A stretch of 64,000 bases of DNA from positions 2,728,001 to 2,792,000 of the forward strand of contig NZ_AP022583.1 in the NCBI RefSeq assembly GCF_010731635.1, given 5' to 3'. Below are positions 44,779-55,974 of this stretch, in pieces. This DNA is from Mycobacterium noviomagense (GTDB lineage: Bacteria > Actinomycetota > Actinomycetes > Mycobacteriales > Mycobacteriaceae). The notes beneath the pieces are model-generated. The model was not told the origin of the DNA. It saw only the letters and a list, made by a program, of their open reading frames with translations, and searched no databases. The first letter of the stretch is position 1. The number at the start of each line of letters is the position of its first letter. Both the position numbers and the translations under genes were made by a program.

Positions 44779-45587
44779 ACAGGACCACGGATTACCTGGA
44801 TGACCCCGTACGTGTACGAGGTGAGATCGAAGCGCCCTCGCGCTGGCTCTGGCTTGTCAAGTGGTGCGTGCTGGCCGCCCCGCACTATCCCATATTGATC
44901 TTTCTCTACTTGGTGTATCCGCTGCTGACTGTCGTTGCGGGCGTTACGATCTTGTTCACCGGCCGGTATCCGCGCCCGATTTTCGACTTCAACGTCGGGG
45001 TGCTGCGGTGGTCGTGGCGAGTGATGAATTACCGATTTCCGATGAACACCACCGACAAGTACCCGCCTTTTACGCTCGCGTCTCGGCCCGACTACCCAGG
45101 CGATCTCGAGGTCGACTACCCGCAGCACCTCAGTCGGTGGGGGGTGCTGGTGAAGTGGTGGCTGTTGGGACTCCCTCAGATACTCGTGTGCTGGGCGATG
45201 GAGCCCTTGCTGCAGCTGGTTTGCGTCATCGCCCCGGTGTGGTTGTTGTTCACCGGCACGGTGCCGCAGGGCATGTTCGACTTCCTCATGGGCATGGTGC
45301 GATGGAGATACCGGGTGGCCGTGTATGTCTCGTTGATGCGCGACGAATACCCGCCGTTCCGAATGGATCTCGGATCACGTGCCTCACTCGACGCTGACAG
45401 CTTCGATGATGTTCAGCCGCGCGGCGCGTCGGGCGGGCGACACCGATCCGAGCAGGCTGAGCGCCAGCCCGCCGATAGCGAAGACCAGGGCCATCGGGCT
45501 CGGCCGAAAACCGACGTTGAAGTTCATGACGTCGCCGCTGACGAGGCTGTAGAGCCACTGGTCGGTCAGGCCGAAGACAAGTCCTAA
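44775..45587 (+). CDS. DUF4389-like membrane protein with antisense-derived tail
   Basis: 270 residues as read. Two similar halves: WLWLVKWCVLAAPHYPILIFL...GRYPRPIFDFNVGVLRWSWRV and WGVLVKWWLLGLPQILVCW...GTVPQGMFDFLMGMVRWRYRV, each a pair of membrane helices plus an amphipathic segment. The homologous part ends near residue 205 (DEYPPFRMDLGS). The final 65 or so polar residues lie opposite the 3' end of the ABC permease gene (204-bp overlap), suggesting loss of an earlier stop codon. Function unknown. Confidence 0.78.
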   Translation: MNRTTDYLDDPVRVRGEIEAPSRWLWLVKWCVLAAPHYPILIFLYLVYPLLTVVAGVTILFTGRYPRPIFDFNVGVLRWSWRVMNYRFPMNTTDKYPPFTLASRPDYPGDLEVDYPQHLSRWGVLVKWWLLGLPQILVCWAMEPLLQLVCVIAPVWLLFTGTVPQGMFDFLMGMVRWRYRVAVYVSLMRDEYPPFRMDLGSRASLDADSFDDVQPRGASGGRHRSEQAERQPADSEDQGHRARPKTDVEVHDVAADEAVEPLVGQAEDKS

Positions 45588-47891
45588 GACACCGCCGATC
45601 ACCCCGATGCTCGCGGCTTCGGCCAGGACCATCTGCAACGTGAACCGCCGACTGGACCCCATTGCCCGCAGCACACCAATTTCGCGGCGCCTTTCGAGTA
45701 CCGAGAGCGTCAGGGTGTTCAGAAGCGCGACCGCGGCGACGAATACGACGATGATCCAGACGGCGTTGGCGATGAACATGCTCTGATGCAGCGGCGCCTC
45801 GAGGCCTGCCAGGGCTACCCGGCCGTCGTACACGTAGTTGGGCGTGGGCACTATGCGGCGGACGTCGGCCAGGAGGCGGCTGTGATCCACACCGGCGGTC
45901 GCGGAGATTTGCAATGTTGTGGCTGACGGGCGGTCGAACCAGGCCCGCAAACGATCGAGGCCGATCCCCACCGCGCCGATCACCGTCGAGAAGTACGGCA
46001 CCAAGGCCAGCACCGCCGTCTGCCGCGGGCCGTGTGGTGTTTGCAGCGCAAGCTGGTCGCCGGCGCGGACGTGAAGAGTCTTGCCCAGATTCTGCGTCAG
46101 CACTACGCCTCGGCCAGCCAGCACCTCGTTGCGTACCCGTTCGTCGAGCGCGCGATAGAGCGGATCGTGGGTCCGGGCGGAAAACCCGTCGAGCAGCACG
46201 CGGGTGCCACCGACCTCGGCGAAGCCGAGCGCACCCTCCACAACATGTGCTGCACCCGGCAGTGCGGCCACCTTTGCGGTAAGGCCTTGCGGCAGAGCAT
46301 CGGTGGGATAGCTGTCGGGAGGATCTGCGCTTACCCACACATCCACATCCGCGACCGGCGAGAAGATGCCACGGGCCGACCGGATCATGTCGGCGTTGGT
46401 ACCGGTGATCACGACAGTGGTAACGACCGCGATGAGCACGGTCATCACTGTGGCCCAGACTCGCCGTGGGGAGCGTTCTATCGTCGCTGCCGCGAGTGCG
46501 CCGACCGATCCGAACAGTCGGGCCGTTGCGGCGGTGACGTCGACCATCGATGCGGCAAGCGCGAATCCAAACGCGATCTCGGCACAGAACAAGGCAAATA
46601 TGGCGGCGAACGCGAAGGTGCCGTGCCTGCTGAAGGCGAGTATCACTGACGCCGCGAACACTGCGACGGCCCCGACCCCACTTATGCTCCGCAGCCACCG
46701 GGGCACGCGGTCGGCCGCTGAAACACCGACAGGCGCCAATGCCTCGATCGGTGAAACCTTGTACACCTGCCGCGCAGCCATCGTCGACGCGGCCACGCTG
46801 GTGAGCACGGTCGCCGCTAGCGCGGCCGGTATCGCGTAGCTGGGCAACCAGTACTCGACGCGGGCTTCCAGCCCTTGGGTCATCGTCGGAGGTAATCGGC
46901 CAATTGCACTGCGGCCCAGGAGTACTCCGAGGCCGGATCCGATAACTCCGCCGATCATTCCCAGAATCGCGGCTTCGAAGAGCATGTCTCGCACGATGGT
47001 GGCGCGCTGGCCGCCGATCGCGCGCAGCATCGAGATGACCGGCCGGCGCTGCGTGATCGCCATGGTCATCGTGGTGTAGATCAAAAACGCGCCCACCACC
47101 AAAGCAATCGCAGCGCCCATCAGGGACATGTAGTTCATCAGCTTGACACCGTCGCCGGCCCGAGTCGCCCTCATACTCGGGTCGGCGACGATTGCTCGAC
47201 CGTTCACGGCGGCGGTGACCGCGGAACGAACAGTGGCAAGGTCAGTGCCCGGCTTGGTAGTGATCAGTATCGAGTCGAGCTGACCACGGCGGTGGGTAAT
47301 GTTCTGTGCCAACCCAAGTGGGGCAAGGACATAGTGCCCGCCGTTGAGATCGGCAAGTTGCTTGCTCGTCAGCACCTCAGTGACTTTGACCGGACCCGAG
47401 CCCAATTGGAACGTCTCGCCTTTCGCATAGCCGACACCCGGCCCCACCTGCACACCGTTCGGCTCTCCGGATGGCGCGGTTAGCTGCCCTCCGACGACAT
47501 CTTTCAACGCGCCGCGCAAGGCGGCGCTCTTCTCGTCTGCACCGAACAGCAGAACCGGCCCCGACGGCGTGGACGCAGACGTCCGTATCATTGGTGCCGC
47601 GGTCCCGACGCCGGGAACAGCGGCTACATCGGCGGTTATCGTGTCCGGAAATCCCGCATCGGTAACGCCCGACACCTCGAGCGCGGCGATGCCGGCAATC
47701 CCGTCCGCCAGCCGGCTGACCGATCCGGTAATCGACCCGAAGATGCCCAACACTGCGACCAAGTACATTGCAGACACCGCCATTACGGCGATCGAAGCGA
47801 TGGTGCGCCGACGATGTACGGCGAGCTCGCGAAGACTGAACAGCCGTAGCCGGCTCGCCGCGGCCGCTATCACCGAGCCCGGGCTCATCAC
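45384..47891 (-). CDS. FtsX/MacB-like ABC transporter permease, two-domain
   Basis: 835 residues with two tandem FtsX-like units. Helices are near residues 30-50, 255-280, 310-335, 360-385, 425-465, 485-505, 715-740, 765-790 and 800-820; large extracytoplasmic loops (MacB_PCD-like) are near 60-240 and 510-700. This architecture is used by exporters of lipids or small molecules and by LolCDE-type machines. It overlaps the ATPase gene by 4 bp. Likely exports a product or remodels the envelope. Confidence 0.9.
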   Translation of the reverse strand: MMSPGSVIAAAASRLRLFSLRELAVHRRRTIASIAVMAVSAMYLVAVLGIFGSITGSVSRLADGIAGIAALEVSGVTDAGFPDTITADVAAVPGVGTAAPMIRTSASTPSGPVLLFGADEKSAALRGALKDVVGGQLTAPSGEPNGVQVGPGVGYAKGETFQLGSGPVKVTEVLTSKQLADLNGGHYVLAPLGLAQNITHRRGQLDSILITTKPGTDLATVRSAVTAAVNGRAIVADPSMRATRAGDGVKLMNYMSLMGAAIALVVGAFLIYTTMTMAITQRRPVISMLRAIGGQRATIVRDMLFEAAILGMIGGVIGSGLGVLLGRSAIGRLPPTMTQGLEARVEYWLPSYAIPAALAATVLTSVAASTMAARQVYKVSPIEALAPVGVSAADRVPRWLRSISGVGAVAVFAASVILAFSRHGTFAFAAIFALFCAEIAFGFALAASMVDVTAATARLFGSVGALAAATIERSPRRVWATVMTVLIAVVTTVVITGTNADMIRSARGIFSPVADVDVWVSADPPDSYPTDALPQGLTAKVAALPGAAHVVEGALGFAEVGGTRVLLDGFSARTHDPLYRALDERVRNEVLAGRGVVLTQNLGKTLHVRAGDQLALQTPHGPRQTAVLALVPYFSTVIGAVGIGLDRLRAWFDRPSATTLQISATAGVDHSRLLADVRRIVPTPNYVYDGRVALAGLEAPLHQSMFIANAVWIIVVFVAAVALLNTLTLSVLERRREIGVLRAMGSSRRFTLQMVLAEAASIGVIGGVLGLVFGLTDQWLYSLVSGDVMNFNVGFRPSPMALVFAIGGLALSLLGSVSPARRAARLNIIEAVSVE

Positions 47892-48718
47892 CGTGAGGAC
47901 CCATTTCGTCGCCGCCGGCCGTGATCGACCCAGAATCGGGCGAATCCATTGCGGCCCACCGTCACGTCGGAACCGAGCCTTCCGTCCTGCAGTGTGAGCA
48001 TCCGATCCGTCGCCGCCGCAGCATCCGAGTTGTGCGTCACCATCACGACTAGCCGACCGCTGCCGTCTTCGTGCGCCACCTCGGCAAGCAGCGCGAGGAT
48101 CGAAGCGCCCGTTGCGGAATCGAGGTTGCCAGTTGGCTCGTCGGCGAGGATCAGCGGTGGGTTCATCATCAATGCTCGCGCAACCGCGACCCGCTGCATC
48201 TGGCCGCCGGACAGTTCCGCGGGTCGGTGCTGGCTCCGGTTACCGAGTCCGACCCGGTCCAGCAGCCGAATCGCGTCCCGTTTGACCTTGCCCAGTCGGA
48301 CACCATCCAGCAGCTTCGGGACGGCTACGTTCTCCCATGCTGAGAGAGTCGGCAACAGGTTGAAGAACTGGAACACGAACCCCACGCGACGATGGCGAAA
48401 CTCCGATTGCTGTTTGTCGCTGAGGCGGCCGATCTCCTCGCCGTCGAAGATGATCGACCCGGAATCAGGGGAGTCAAGGGCGCCGAGCAGATGCAGCAAG
48501 GTGCTCTTGCCTGCCCCCGACGGCCCGACGACCGACACGAACTGCCCGCCCCGCAGTTGCAGGCTGATTTTGTCGAGTGCGCGCACCGATTGACCGCCGA
48601 CCCGATACTCGCGCACCACATTGCGCAGTTCGATGCTCAGTTCGCACTCGGGCGTATCCGGGGTGGTGCGTCGTCGGATGAACGTCCTGCGGCGGGACCG
48701 CGCCAGCTGGTCCACCAT
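47888..48718 (-). CDS. ABC transporter ATP-binding protein (LolD/MacB type)
   Basis: 276 residues from the ATG at 48716-48718, with GAGGAGG seven bases upstream on the minus strand; a GTG at 48724 is an alternative. Walker [13 protein letters not shown]-loop [11 protein letters not shown], signature [17 protein letters not shown], Walker [18 protein letters not shown]-loop MVTHNSDAA. Pairs with the permease. An extra basic N-terminal stretch of about 30 residues precedes the ABC domain. Confidence 0.93.
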   Translation of the reverse strand: MVDQLARSRRRTFIRRRTTPDTPECELSIELRNVVREYRVGGQSVRALDKISLQLRGGQFVSVVGPSGAGKSTLLHLLGALDSPDSGSIIFDGEEIGRLSDKQQSEFRHRRVGFVFQFFNLLPTLSAWENVAVPKLLDGVRLGKVKRDAIRLLDRVGLGNRSQHRPAELSGGQMQRVAVARALMMNPPLILADEPTGNLDSATGASILALLAEVAHEDGSGRLVVMVTHNSDAAAATDRMLTLQDGRLGSDVTVGRNGFARFWVDHGRRRRNGSSR

Positions 48719-49034
48719 GGCCACGCCTCCTCAGCGATCGACTGCCAGGGGCCGCGCGAGCAACGCGCCGCAAGGCGGTCGTATTGGATACACGAACCCG
48801 ACCCCCGATCAGTTCGACGATTCTCCGACCGCGGTGAACCGAAGCCGCTTGTGGCTCGTGCTACTGACAGCGTCGCGGACATGCCGCAGGCATCGTCGCG
48901 ACCTAGGTGAGCAGATGCCCCGGAAGCGCAGGATGGTCGCAGCGATATTGCCCGGGCCGATACCCGGTGACGTCACGGACGTCGCCGGGTTCAACCATTG
49001 CCACCAGATCCCAATCACGAAGGAGACCGGACCG
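48719..49034. other. 316-bp divergent intergenic region
   Basis: Between the ABC ATPase (minus) and SRPBCC copy B (plus). It should hold both promoters. It contains the palindrome GTGACGTCAC (48968-48977) and a nearby GACGTC half repeat. The frame upstream of SRPBCC copy B stays open across the region but has no recognisable protein, so no gene is called. Confidence 0.5.
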
Positions 49035-49700
49035 ATGTCGCTCCCAGCTCTTGAAGATATTGCCGACCATGCCGGCACCAGCGAACCCATCGACGGGGTG
49101 ACTCGCATCGAGACCAGCCCCAGGCAAAAGGCCACTCCGATCATCATGGAGATGATGCGGTCGGTGTACCCGCACGACCAGGTGTTCGGCGAGTACTGCA
49201 CGGTCAACGACTACATCGACTGCCCGCCGGACGAGCTGTTCGAATATATGGCCGACACCCGCAGCCTGGAAGAGTGGACGTACAGCCTGCGCGATTTCAC
49301 GCCAACCGACGAACCGGGGCTGTGGCTCGCCTACGACCGACTGGGGTCGGAGACCACGATCTACACGCGCACGGTAGCCAACGAGCAGGCCCGCACGGTC
49401 GACTATCACTGCGCGTGGGATCAGGGCAAGCATCTGTGGATGATTTACATGATGCGGGTGATCGATGCGCAGGTGGTGTTCGACAAGCCGGGTTCGGTGG
49501 TGCTGTGGACCAATTGCCATCACCCGTTTTACGACCACAACCCCTATCCGGAAACCGCTCCGCCACAACGGCCGGTGTGGGTCGGCGACTTTTGGGACAT
49601 GTTCGGCGCTGGCCATCGGCTGGAGCTCAATAACCTCAAGGCCATTGCCGAATACCGTCACCGAAATGGCCTGCCGGTCAAACCGGCATGGATGCGATGA
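49035..49700 (+). CDS. SRPBCC/START-like protein, copy B
   Basis: 221 residues, the same length as copy A at 30182-30847 and highly similar along its whole length (shared MSLPALED/DDI start, VNDYxDCPPDELFxYMADTRSLEEWTY, DQGKHLWMIY and the PAWMR end). The leaders are alike too (AAGGAGA before the ATG). It is followed at once by the O-methyltransferase. Duplicated proteins in two nearby loci suggest the loci belong to one pathway or arose from one cluster that was split. Function unknown. Confidence 0.75.
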   Translation: MSLPALEDIADHAGTSEPIDGVTRIETSPRQKATPIIMEMMRSVYPHDQVFGEYCTVNDYIDCPPDELFEYMADTRSLEEWTYSLRDFTPTDEPGLWLAYDRLGSETTIYTRTVANEQARTVDYHCAWDQGKHLWMIYMMRVIDAQVVFDKPGSVVLWTNCHHPFYDHNPYPETAPPQRPVWVGDFWDMFGAGHRLELNNLKAIAEYRHRNGLPVKPAWMR

Positions 49701-50782
49701 GTCCTGCGTCGAAAGTGCCGCCCGCCAAAGTGGCTCGTGGTGTCGAGCGGATCCGCCACTGTCTGTATCGGCTCAATCAACGCCTGACCCCCGCGCCGGC
49801 AGCAATGATGGAGATGATCATTGCCGGCTGGACGTCGCAGGCGATCACCGTGGCGGCCGAACTCGGTGTCGCCGATGCCTTTGCTGGCGGCCCGCTGACT
49901 ATCGACGAGTTGGCGGCCAAGGTGGGCGCGGACGCGGACGCGCTGCACCGCCTGCTGCGAGCGTTGATCAGCCGCGGCGTGTTCCGTCATCGCGGTGACG
50001 GTCGCTACGAGCTGAATTGGCTTGGCGAGACGCTGCGTTCTGATGCGCGGGTGTCGATGGCGTGCGCGGCGCGCTTCTACGGGTCGCGGGAGCAGCGCGA
50101 ACGCTGGACGCGGCTGGAGGATGCAATCCGAACCGGAGCTTCCGTCGTTCCGGCGTTGCGCGATAAAGCCAGCTTCGACTACTTCGCCGAACGGCCCGAG
50201 CTCGCAGACCTTTTCAACCAGACGATGACGAGTATTTCGGAGCTGACAACGGAGGCAGTGGTTGCGGGCTACGACTTCAGCGCTTTTCGTGCGATCGTCG
50301 ACGTCGGCGGCGGCCAGGGCCAATTTTTAGCCGCCATCTTGGCGGCGGCACCGAGTTCACGCGGCGTCCTGTACGACCTGCCATGGGTGGTCGGCAGCGC
50401 CCCGAAGACATTGCAGGATGTCTGCGACCGCGTATCTATAGCGGAGGGATCGTTTTTCGACTGTGTTCCCGACGGTGGAGACGCATACATCCTCAAGAAC
50501 ATCGTCCACGACTGGCCCGACGAGAAGGCGGTGCAGATCCTGCGCAATGTGCGCTCGGTAGCCCATCCCGGCACCACGGTGTTACTGGTCGAATTAGTCA
50601 TTCCCGAGCACGATCGTGACTTTCCCGGGAAGTGGTCGGATTTGGAGATGCTGCTAAATCTGGGCTCGCGCGAGCGCACTGCAGCGGAATATCGGATGTT
50701 GTTGATCCAGGCGGGGTTTCGGATGACGCGGGTGGTACAGACTGCATCACCGCTCAGCGTGGTGGAGGCGTGGGCCGAGTAA
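49688..50782 (+). CDS. SAM-dependent O-methyltransferase (plant/polyketide OMT type)
   Basis: 364 residues from the ATG at 49688; an ATG at 49697 overlapping the SRPBCC stop as ATGA is equally plausible. N-terminal winged-helix dimerisation domain (TSQAITVAAELGVADAFAGGPLTIDELAA). SAM motif AIVDVGGGQGQFLAAIL; catalytic His in ILKNIVHDWPDEKAVQIL, the usual base in hydroxyaromatic OMTs; DLEMLLNLGSRERTAAEY. It methylates hydroxyl groups of aromatic or polyketide compounds, fitting the hydroxylase at 43555-44778. Overlaps the convergent membrane gene by 29 bp. Confidence 0.9.
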   Translation: MDAMSPASKVPPAKVARGVERIRHCLYRLNQRLTPAPAAMMEMIIAGWTSQAITVAAELGVADAFAGGPLTIDELAAKVGADADALHRLLRALISRGVFRHRGDGRYELNWLGETLRSDARVSMACAARFYGSREQRERWTRLEDAIRTGASVVPALRDKASFDYFAERPELADLFNQTMTSISELTTEAVVAGYDFSAFRAIVDVGGGQGQFLAAILAAAPSSRGVLYDLPWVVGSAPKTLQDVCDRVSIAEGSFFDCVPDGGDAYILKNIVHDWPDEKAVQILRNVRSVAHPGTTVLLVELVIPEHDRDFPGKWSDLEMLLNLGSRERTAAEYRMLLIQAGFRMTRVVQTASPLSVVEAWAE

Positions 50783-51185
50783 AGGTCAGTGCCAGCAGCG
50801 CCAGGGGAAGTAGCGCAGCGACGACGAGCGCAGTCGTTTCGCCGACCGCTGCACCAGTGCCGTAGTGCTGGTGGTGTGTGACGTGGAATATCAGGTGCGG
50901 GATGGCGAACACGACATAGGCGGCCAGCATGGTACGAACCAGCAGTCGATCCATGGTGATCGCGGCGACCAGTGACACCACTGCCAACGCGAGGTTCATC
51001 GACCCGAAGTCGCGCATGAGGTGTTCGGCATACGGCGGCGCGAGATCTACCCACGGAACATGGTCGTAGAAGGACCGTGGCGTCACTGTGGCCAGGATGC
51101 CCACGGCGAACTGTACGAGAGTGAGCGCCCAAAGACCGGCGCGTAGCGGGAGATTGGTGAGTGGTTGCTCAGTCTTGACGGTCAT
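50754..51185 (-). CDS. small membrane protein, four predicted helices
   Basis: 143 residues from the ATG at 51183-51185 (MTVKTEQPLTNLPLRAGLWA), with AAGGAGACACC on the minus strand as ribosome-binding site. Helices near 15-35, 57-78, 82-100 and 115-135; histidine-rich loop HLIFHVTHHQHYGTG between helices 3 and 4. No family recognised beyond DoxX/DUF4345-like size and helix number. Convergent with the O-methyltransferase. Confidence 0.68.
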   Translation of the reverse strand: MTVKTEQPLTNLPLRAGLWALTLVQFAVGILATVTPRSFYDHVPWVDLAPPYAEHLMRDFGSMNLALAVVSLVAAITMDRLLVRTMLAAYVVFAIPHLIFHVTHHQHYGTGAAVGETTALVVAALLPLALLALTFTRPTPPPR

Positions 51186-51316
51186 GGTGTCTCCTTCCGT
51201 CCATGGTCTACCCACTGCAGCGGCTGCTCTGTCCACAGTTGGCTCTTTGTTCACAACCGCGCGACTCCGGGGCCGCGAGCCGCTCAATGTCACCCCCTTC
51301 TACTACCATCGCAAGT

Positions 51317-52749
51317 ATGTTCGAGTCGATGGTGTTGTCGGCGACGGCGGAGTCGGTGGCGTTGATGGATGAGGTGTGTGCGGCGGCGCGCAGTGAGGCC
51401 CAGGCCACTGGCCGTCGGTTGAATGCGGTGGCGGACCTGATTGCGTTGCGGGATCGCCAGTATGGCGAGCAGCCCGAGTGGGCGGCGGATTTGTGGGATG
51501 AGATCGCCCGCGAGTTGGCCGCGGCGCTGCGGGTGGGGCCCAAGACGGCCTCGGGCTATATGACCGATGCGCTGATCCTGCGCGAACGCCTGCCCAAAGT
51601 CGGGGAATGCCTGGTGGCCGGGGACATCAACTACCCGATGTTTAACACCATCGCCAACCGCACCACGCTGATCACCGACCCCACAGCCCTCGCCGCGGTC
51701 GACGCGCAGATTGCTGCCCGGGCACCGCGCTGGCCGTAGTTGAGCCGCTCCAGCCTGGCGATGCGGGTCGATGCCATTGTGGCCCGCCACGATCCGGACG
51801 CGGTGCGGCGCACCAAAAAAGAAATCAAGGACCGCTACCTGGATGTGTCGGAACTGCAGTCCGGGATCGCCGAGGTGTACGGCAATGTGTTCGCCAGCAC
51901 CGGGCGGGCGCTGGATCGGCGTTTGGATGAGCTAGCGGCCACGGTGTGTGCGGCTGATCCGCGCACCCGCGCGCAGCGGCGCGCCGATGCGCTCGATGCG
52001 CTGGTGGCCGGTGCGGATCGGCTGGCCTGCACCTGCGGTGAACCCGACTGCAGCCAAAGCCGGGGTGCTCGCCGGCCGCACACCACGGTCATTCACGTCA
52101 TCGCCCAGCACGACACCGTCGCCGGTACCGGGGCCACGCCGGGGTATATGGCCGGTGCGGACGGGCTGATCCCCGCCGAGGTGATCGCCGAGTTGGCCAA
52201 ATCGGCGCGGTTGTGCCCGGTAGTCCATCCGCTGGATGCCCCACCAGAACCGGGGTATGTGGCCTCGGCCAAGCTGGCAGAGTTTGTGCGCTGCCGCGAT
52301 CTGACCTGTCGTGCTCCGGGCTGTAGTCAACCGGCGGTGTACTGCGACATCGACCACACCATCCCCTATGCCGATGGTGGCGCCACGCATCCCTCGAATT
52401 TGAAGGCGCTATGCCGAAAGCATCACTTGCTCAAGACTTTTTGGGGCTGGCGTGATAAGCAGCTGGCTGACGGCACGCTGATCTGGACGCTCCCGGATGG
52501 GCGCACCTACGTCACCAGCCCGGGCAGCGCCATCCTGTTTCCCGCGCTGAGCGTGCCCAACGGCGAGCTGCCCGAACCGGCGCCACCGGTCAACGACCGC
52601 TGCGGTGAACGCACAGCGATGATGCCCACCAGGCGGCGCACCCGCGCCCAACAACGATCACAACGAATCACCACCGAACGCAACCAAAACCGCGCCGACC
52701 GCCTCGCCCGAGCAGCCCCATTCGGCGACCCAAACGAGCCACCGCCCTT

Positions 52750-52753
<4 letters not shown>
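51317..52753 (+). pseudogene. 13E12-repeat-family DUF222/HNH endonuclease gene with in-frame amber stop
   Basis: From the ATG at 51317, DUF222 residues (MFESMVLSATAESVALMDEV) run 140 codons to a TAG at 51737-51739. The same frame continues without a gap from 51740 through LSRSSLAMRVDAIVARHDPD to an HNH domain (CRAPGCSQPAVYCDIDHTIPYADGG, then NLKALCRKHHLLKT). One nonsense change therefore splits the gene; reinitiation at TTG 51740 is conceivable. M. tuberculosis has 13E12-repeat genes (Rv3466/Rv3467) in this place beside rmlC, and 13E12 repeats there serve as prophage phiRv1 attachment sites. Confidence 0.85.
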
Positions 52754-54356
<1,603 letters not shown>

Positions 54357-54368
54357 CTAACCAGGCGG

Positions 54369-55223
54369 TCAGCCCTTCGCCGTCAACCCCAGCGGTCCGG
54401 CCAATTCAGCGAGCGCCTCGACCAACTTGTCGCCCCGCGTGAGCACCTGGACGGGCACATGGTCGGCGCCGGCCTCGAGGTGTTGCTTGAGCCGAGCGGC
54501 GATGGCATCGGTGGTGCCGTGGGCGACCACGGCGTCGACCAGGCGGTCACTGCCAGGGCGGGTGATCTCGTCCTCACTGAAGCCCAGGCGCTTCCAGTTG
54601 TTGCGGTAATTGGCGAGGTTGAAGTAGATGTCGAGCGCCTTGCGCCCGACCTCCCGCGCCTTATCCGCATCGGTGGTCAGCACCACCTTGTGCTCGGGCG
54701 CCAGGAACGCCGACGGGCCGATCAGCTCGCGCGCTTGTGCCGTGTGCTCCGGAGTCGTCAAGTAGGGGTGTGCTCCCGCGCTGCGCTCCGCGGACAGCTT
54801 CAGCACTCGCGGGCCCAGCGCCGCCAGCACCCGGCGGTTGGCCGGCACGCCGTGCTGGTCGAGCCGGTCCAGATACTGCGTCAGCGCGTCGTAGGGCTTG
54901 CGGTATTCGGTATGCGCCTCGCGATGGCCGACGCCGATGCCCAGGAGGAAGCGCCCCGGGTAGGCGTTGTCGATGCGATGGAACGACTCGGCGATCGCGT
55001 CGGCGGGCGCTGTCCAGATGTTGACGATGCCGGTGGCCACCTGCAGCGTCGTCGTCTTTTCGAGGATGGGTTCCACCCACTCCAGCTCCGCCGGCGGCGA
55101 GCCGCCCACCCACACGGCCCCGTAGCCGAGTGACTCGATTTCCTTGGCTTGCTCGGGCGTGACACCGCGGCCGAACGATCCGAACCGGCCGAGGTTGGGC
55201 TTACTGTCAGCAGAAGTGGTCAT
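54369..55223 (-). CDS. LLM-class F420-dependent oxidoreductase
   Basis: 284 residues from the ATG at 55221-55223 (MTTSADSKPNLGRFGSFGRGV); longer starts lack similarity. TIM-barrel luciferase-like: TLQVATGIVNIWTAPADAIAESFHRI, FLLGIGVGHREAH and HGTTDAIAARLKQHLEAGADHVPVQVL. Corresponds to Rv3463, which sits between rmlB and infA in M. tuberculosis. Cofactor F420 is inferred from the family. Divergent from infA with 252 bp between. Confidence 0.88.
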   Translation of the reverse strand: MTTSADSKPNLGRFGSFGRGVTPEQAKEIESLGYGAVWVGGSPPAELEWVEPILEKTTTLQVATGIVNIWTAPADAIAESFHRIDNAYPGRFLLGIGVGHREAHTEYRKPYDALTQYLDRLDQHGVPANRRVLAALGPRVLKLSAERSAGAHPYLTTPEHTAQARELIGPSAFLAPEHKVVLTTDADKAREVGRKALDIYFNLANYRNNWKRLGFSEDEITRPGSDRLVDAVVAHGTTDAIAARLKQHLEAGADHVPVQVLTRGDKLVEALAELAGPLGLTAKG

Positions 55224-55298
55224 GGTTGCTCCAACCCGGCAGCCCACGAGCGGTATTCCGCGCTGGTCGCAGGCGGTAGAGCCGCCGAGACGGTCATT

Positions 55299-55327
55299 TT
55301 GGTCCAGCGCGCCGATGCGAGTATCCT
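55299..55327 (+). promoter_or_regulatory. candidate infA/alpha-operon promoter
   Basis: TTGGTC (55299-55304), a 17-bp spacer and TATCCT (55322-55327). Good match to the mycobacterial housekeeping promoter. Transcription would start about 55334 and give a leader of about 140 nt before infA, whose AGGAGG lies at 55456-55461. Confidence 0.6.
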
Positions 55328-55475
55328 GGGACGCTGGTGCGGGCATCCGTGCCGGCTCTTGCGTGTCCAGCGCTGGAATTTCGCGGAACTTCCTGATCCC
55401 TGCTCACGTTTTGCAGTCGGTGCCCGTGCTCGCATCCAAACGGGCGTACTGATCTAGGAGGATCGCCGGAAGCTT

Positions 55476-55697
55476 ATGGCGAAGAAAGACGGTGCCATCG
55501 AGGTCGAGGGCCGAGTGGTCGAGCCGTTGCCCAATGCGATGTTCCGCATTGAGCTGGAAAACGGCCACAAGGTGCTCGCCCACATCAGCGGCAAGATGCG
55601 GCAGCACTACATCCGCATCCTGCCCGAGGACCGGGTGGTGGTGGAGCTCTCGCCCTACGACCTGTCCCGGGGCCGCATCGTGTACCGGTACAAGTAA
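55476..55697 (+). CDS. infA: translation initiation factor IF-1
   Basis: 73 residues with the S1/OB fold: [49 protein letters not shown] and ending [15 protein letters not shown]. Binds the 30S A site during initiation. Normal length. First gene of the alpha operon; AGGAGG is 14 nt upstream, longer than ideal spacing. Confidence 0.98.
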
Positions 55698-55754
55698 CCA
55701 GCGCCCGAAACACCACGTCAACGACGAAAACGACAGGACAGGATCGACACAGCC

Positions 55755-55868
55755 GTGAAGGTGAACCCGAGCGTCAAGCCGATATGCGACAAGTGCAGGG
55801 TGATCCGTCGGCACGGGCGGGTCATGGTGATCTGCTCCGATCCGCGCCACAAGCAGCGCCAGGGCTGA
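55755..55868 (+). CDS. rpmJ: 50S ribosomal protein L36 (zinc-binding C+ form)
   Basis: 37 residues, GTG start: [21 protein letters not shown], then [15 protein letters not shown]. Zinc ligands Cys11, Cys14, Cys27 and His32 are all present, so this is the zinc-dependent paralogue. It binds 23S rRNA. Located 57 bp after infA. Confidence 0.97.
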
Positions 55869-55974
55869 GCGGCGATCGCAAGCGCCCCTAGCCAGCGCTA
55901 TAGACAACTGAATGCAGACCTCCCAGTACCTGTGAGCGGATGGGCCGCTCATCTCGCCCGGACGGAGGCCGGGC

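Noticed and set aside
45286..46698. 470-codon minus-strand frame inside the ABC permease region
   Set aside because: Shadow of the permease frame, which has clear membrane helices and FtsX-like domains.
48962..48993. Possible SigL-type promoter on the minus strand (TGAACC followed by CGTGAC/CGTCAC)
   Set aside because: The spacing to either CGT element is wrong (10 or 15 bp instead of 16-17).
48621..49034. Open frame continuing upstream of SRPBCC copy B
   Set aside because: No start with a Shine-Dalgarno, no similarity, and copy A begins at the equivalent ATG with a matching ribosome-binding site.
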